DNA of 64,000 nucleotides, from assembly GCF_014207905.1 (NCBI RefSeq), contig NZ_JACHLB010000003.1, positions 310,001-374,000 on the forward strand, given 5' to 3'. Source of the DNA: Flavobacterium notoginsengisoli. Lineage in GTDB: Bacteria; Bacteroidota; Bacteroidia; Flavobacteriales; Flavobacteriaceae. The notes under the pieces are model-generated. The model was given only the letters and a program-made list of their open reading frames with translations. It did no database searches and was not told the DNA's origin. How positions within the stretch are numbered: the first letter of the stretch is position 1; every line of letters begins with the position of its first letter. A program made the position numbers and the translations under genes. This document shows, in pieces, positions 62,489-64,000 of the stretch.

Positions 62489-63673
62489 TTAATTAAAATA
62501 ACCATCTTTATCCAGCTTGGCTGCTGCTTCGATTAACATAACCCCGCTCAATTGGGTTGTAAGATCTGTGTTTGCGCCTGCTGCTGGTGCAACTTTCCAA
62601 TTACTGCCAGAAAACATTGAAGGTCTTAAAATTCCTTTTTTATAGAATGTCTGAGCATTAAATTTCATGAAAGCTGCAAATTTTTCTTTATCTGTTGAAT
62701 TGATTGTCGGATGTTCTGTAAGTTCAACGAAATAACGCACTAAGATACCTTTGAATAATCCTCCGTCTCCTTGTCCTTCGTCACGTAATAATCCTTCAGA
62801 AAGCAATTTTGGACTCACTAAAACTGTTCTTCCGCATTTTACTGCATCATCAAGATATACTTGGTCGTTTGTTGCTTTGTATAATCTTAAACCAGCGCCA
62901 ATCCATGTTCCCATATTATAAGTAAAAACCCAGTCTTTATTGGTTGTAATGACACCATTTGTTTCAGAAATATTATCCCAAACCGTTCCTGTAACTGGAT
63001 CTACTAGATTAGCTTTTTGCCAAGCGTAAATTTTCTTAGCCCAATCTAAATCATCTGCTTTTTTGTCAATTTCATACAATCTCATAGCCAAAATTACCGC
63101 AGGACCATTTGAAACGGCATTTTTCTGTCTTGGTGTATCTTGTTTCCAAGTAATTCCACCACCAAAAACATCACTCCAGCTTAATTTTATTCTTCCCCAT
63201 AAATAATCTGCAACATCTTTGTATTCTTGATCTTTTGTTGCATCATAAGCACGAAGGCATGAATTAGCTAGCCAAAGCATATCATCATTAAAAACGTTGT
63301 TGTATGTGTTGTTTCCGTTTTTAACTTTGATTCCTTGTACCAAAGCTTTCATTCTGGTTTTGTAATTCTCATTTCCAGTTCTTAAAAATCCATCTACAAG
63401 AACATCCAAAACGTGTGCATTTGGCCAATAATTGAAAGTACTTTTTCCTGTATTGTTTTCTATAAAAGTTCCGTTTGAACCTAAATAATTATTATAAGTT
63501 GAATTTTGCAGAGAATCGGCTGTCTGTGCCCAAGTATATTTAAATTCTGTTCCGCCAGTACTGTTTGGGTCGCGTAACGGAATCGGATCATCATCGCAAG
63601 AAACAGTCAATAACCCCAATCCTATCACGCTTAGCATTACAATACTAAAACGCATTGAAAATAATTTTTTCAT
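62489..63673 (-). CDS. GH76 endo-alpha-1,6-mannanase-like surface lipoprotein
   Basis: The 394-residue protein has a lipobox ending TVSC at Cys26 followed by DDD, an acidic start like the lipoprotein export signal that sends Bacteroidota lipoproteins to the cell surface. The GH76 catalytic pair is Asp130-Asp131 (NDDMLWLANS). Further family stretches are GGGITWKQDT, AVSNGPAVILAMRLYEI and TYNMGTWIGAGLRLY. It is directly after the SusE-like gene, the usual place of the surface endo-acting enzyme in alpha-mannan loci. It probably makes the first cuts outside the cell. Confidence 0.88.
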   Translation of the reverse strand: MKKLFSMRFSIVMLSVIGLGLLTVSCDDDPIPLRDPNSTGGTEFKYTWAQTADSLQNSTYNNYLGSNGTFIENNTGKSTFNYWPNAHVLDVLVDGFLRTGNENYKTRMKALVQGIKVKNGNNTYNNVFNDDMLWLANSCLRAYDATKDQEYKDVADYLWGRIKLSWSDVFGGGITWKQDTPRQKNAVSNGPAVILAMRLYEIDKKADDLDWAKKIYAWQKANLVDPVTGTVWDNISETNGVITTNKDWVFTYNMGTWIGAGLRLYKATNDQVYLDDAVKCGRTVLVSPKLLSEGLLRDEGQGDGGLFKGILVRYFVELTEHPTINSTDKEKFAAFMKFNAQTFYKKGILRPSMFSGSNWKVAPAAGANTDLTTQLSGVMLIEAAAKLDKDGYFN

Positions 63674-63691
63674 AATATATTCATTTAATAA

Positions 63692-63726
63692 AAACGTCTC
63701 TTAAAAACATCTTTCAAGAGACGTTT
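63692..63726 (-). terminator. Hairpin between the SusE-like gene and GH76
   Basis: AAACGTCTCTT and AAGAGACGTTT form a perfect 11-bp stem with a 13-base loop; the minus strand continues TTATTAAATG. It lies 10 bases past the SusE-like stop and 19 bases before the GH76 start, so it may reduce expression of downstream enzymes relative to surface proteins. Confidence 0.7.
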
Positions 63727-63735
63727 AGGGTTATT

Positions 63736-64000
63736 TTATAATACTGTAAAACTGTGTGTGTAAGCTGTTGCAGTTGCACTGAAATTAATTTCTGCATTTA
63801 CATTTTTGTTGTCTACTGCAGAAGCAAATTTGAAACAGTTGTTCCAGAAATCGCTTGTTACAGGAACCATGTACCAGTAAGAAGCCGCAACATTTGCACC
63901 GTCAGGTCTGCTGTTATCTCCATTAACACTTCCGTACCATTCTTCTGATGTCGTTGCTCCGTTTACAACTGTAAATTTAAATTTGTAACGCTCATCTCTA
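63736..64000 (-). CDS. SusE/SusF-like surface glycan-binding protein, C-terminal end
   Basis: The last 87 codons of a gene continue past the right edge, ending at TAA (63736). The protein piece reads RDERYKFKFTVVNGATTSEE, then EWYGSVNGDN, then YWYMVPVTSDFWNNCFKFA and a beta-strand end AYTHSFTVL. The aromatic-rich beta pattern fits the C-terminal starch- or glycan-binding domain of SusE/SusF-type lipoproteins, which sit after SusD in such loci. The gene position just before a surface GH76 supports this. Without the rest the family call is tentative. Confidence 0.55.
   Translation of the reverse strand, partial: RDERYKFKFTVVNGATTSEEWYGSVNGDNSRPDGANVAASYWYMVPVTSDFWNNCFKFASAVDNKNVNAEINFSATATAYTHSFTVL

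Noticed and set aside
1..64000. Search for tRNA, rRNA, insertion sequences, integrases, toxin-antitoxin or phage-defence genes
   Set aside because: No coding region shows transposase, integrase or defence motifs, and no cloverleaf or rRNA-like sequence was noticed by reading; a dedicated RNA search was not possible.

Overview
The window is AT-rich chromosomal DNA, about one third G+C by eye. It looks like a Flavobacterium-type member of the Bacteroidota. The signs are several lipoprotein signals ending in S-C or T-S-C, a type IX secretion sorting domain on a very large M4 protease, SusE-like and GH76 polysaccharide-utilisation genes, and promoters of the TTG / TAnnTTTG kind. I see no rRNA, tRNA, CRISPR array, insertion sequence or phage gene. 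Nearly all genes lie on the minus strand.

Region 1 (1-18.0 kb) is a pectin and hexuronate catabolism locus. Two tandem GH105 hydrolases, an alpha/beta-hydrolase esterase and a GH28 polygalacturonase depolymerise the substrate. ExuT-type carriers (two paralogues) import uronates. KduI/KduD process the unsaturated sugar product, UxaC/UxaB/UxaA process galacturonate, and both branches meet at 2-keto-3-deoxygluconate, which KdgK and KdgA split. A LacI-family regulator sits inside the locus. A 14-bp palindrome, TGTAATCGATTRCA, directly abuts the -7 element of three promoters (GH28 unit, kduI unit, exuT unit), and a degenerate copy lies upstream of the lacI promoter. This reads as a small self-contained regulon.

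Region 2 (18.1-27 kb) holds an outer-membrane barrel protein, a 2051-residue secreted M4 metalloprotease with repeated accessory domains and a T9SS tail, and a membrane-anchored TPR/LuxR-type regulator. A strong hairpin and a possible 45-residue ORF lie between the last two.

Region 3 (27-35.4 kb) is mixed accessory content. It has an arylsulfatase with a DUF2490 barrel and a DUF1254/DUF1214 lipoprotein, an aldo/keto reductase with an AraC regulator, a prolyl-aminopeptidase-like lipoprotein, and an uncharacterised 270-residue protein.

Region 4 (35.4-46 kb) is a complete RND efflux operon (adaptor, pump, TolC-like channel). Next to it are a LytS/LytR-type two-component pair, a stand-alone FabH and a universal stress protein. 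The 384-bp gap between the efflux operon and the two-component pair is packed with dispersed-repeat sequence, including a perfect 24-bp inverted repeat.

Region 5 (46-64 kb) is the distal part of an alpha-mannan-type polysaccharide utilisation locus read leftward: a SusE-like protein (cut by the window end), GH76, GH2, GH92, GH125, GH92, GH97, GH78, a sugar porter, a second GH76 and an aldose 1-epimerase. The SusC/SusD pair must lie beyond 64000. GH78 rhamnosidase and GH97 suggest a substrate more complex than plain yeast mannan. Hairpins at three internal junctions may tune expression along the operon.
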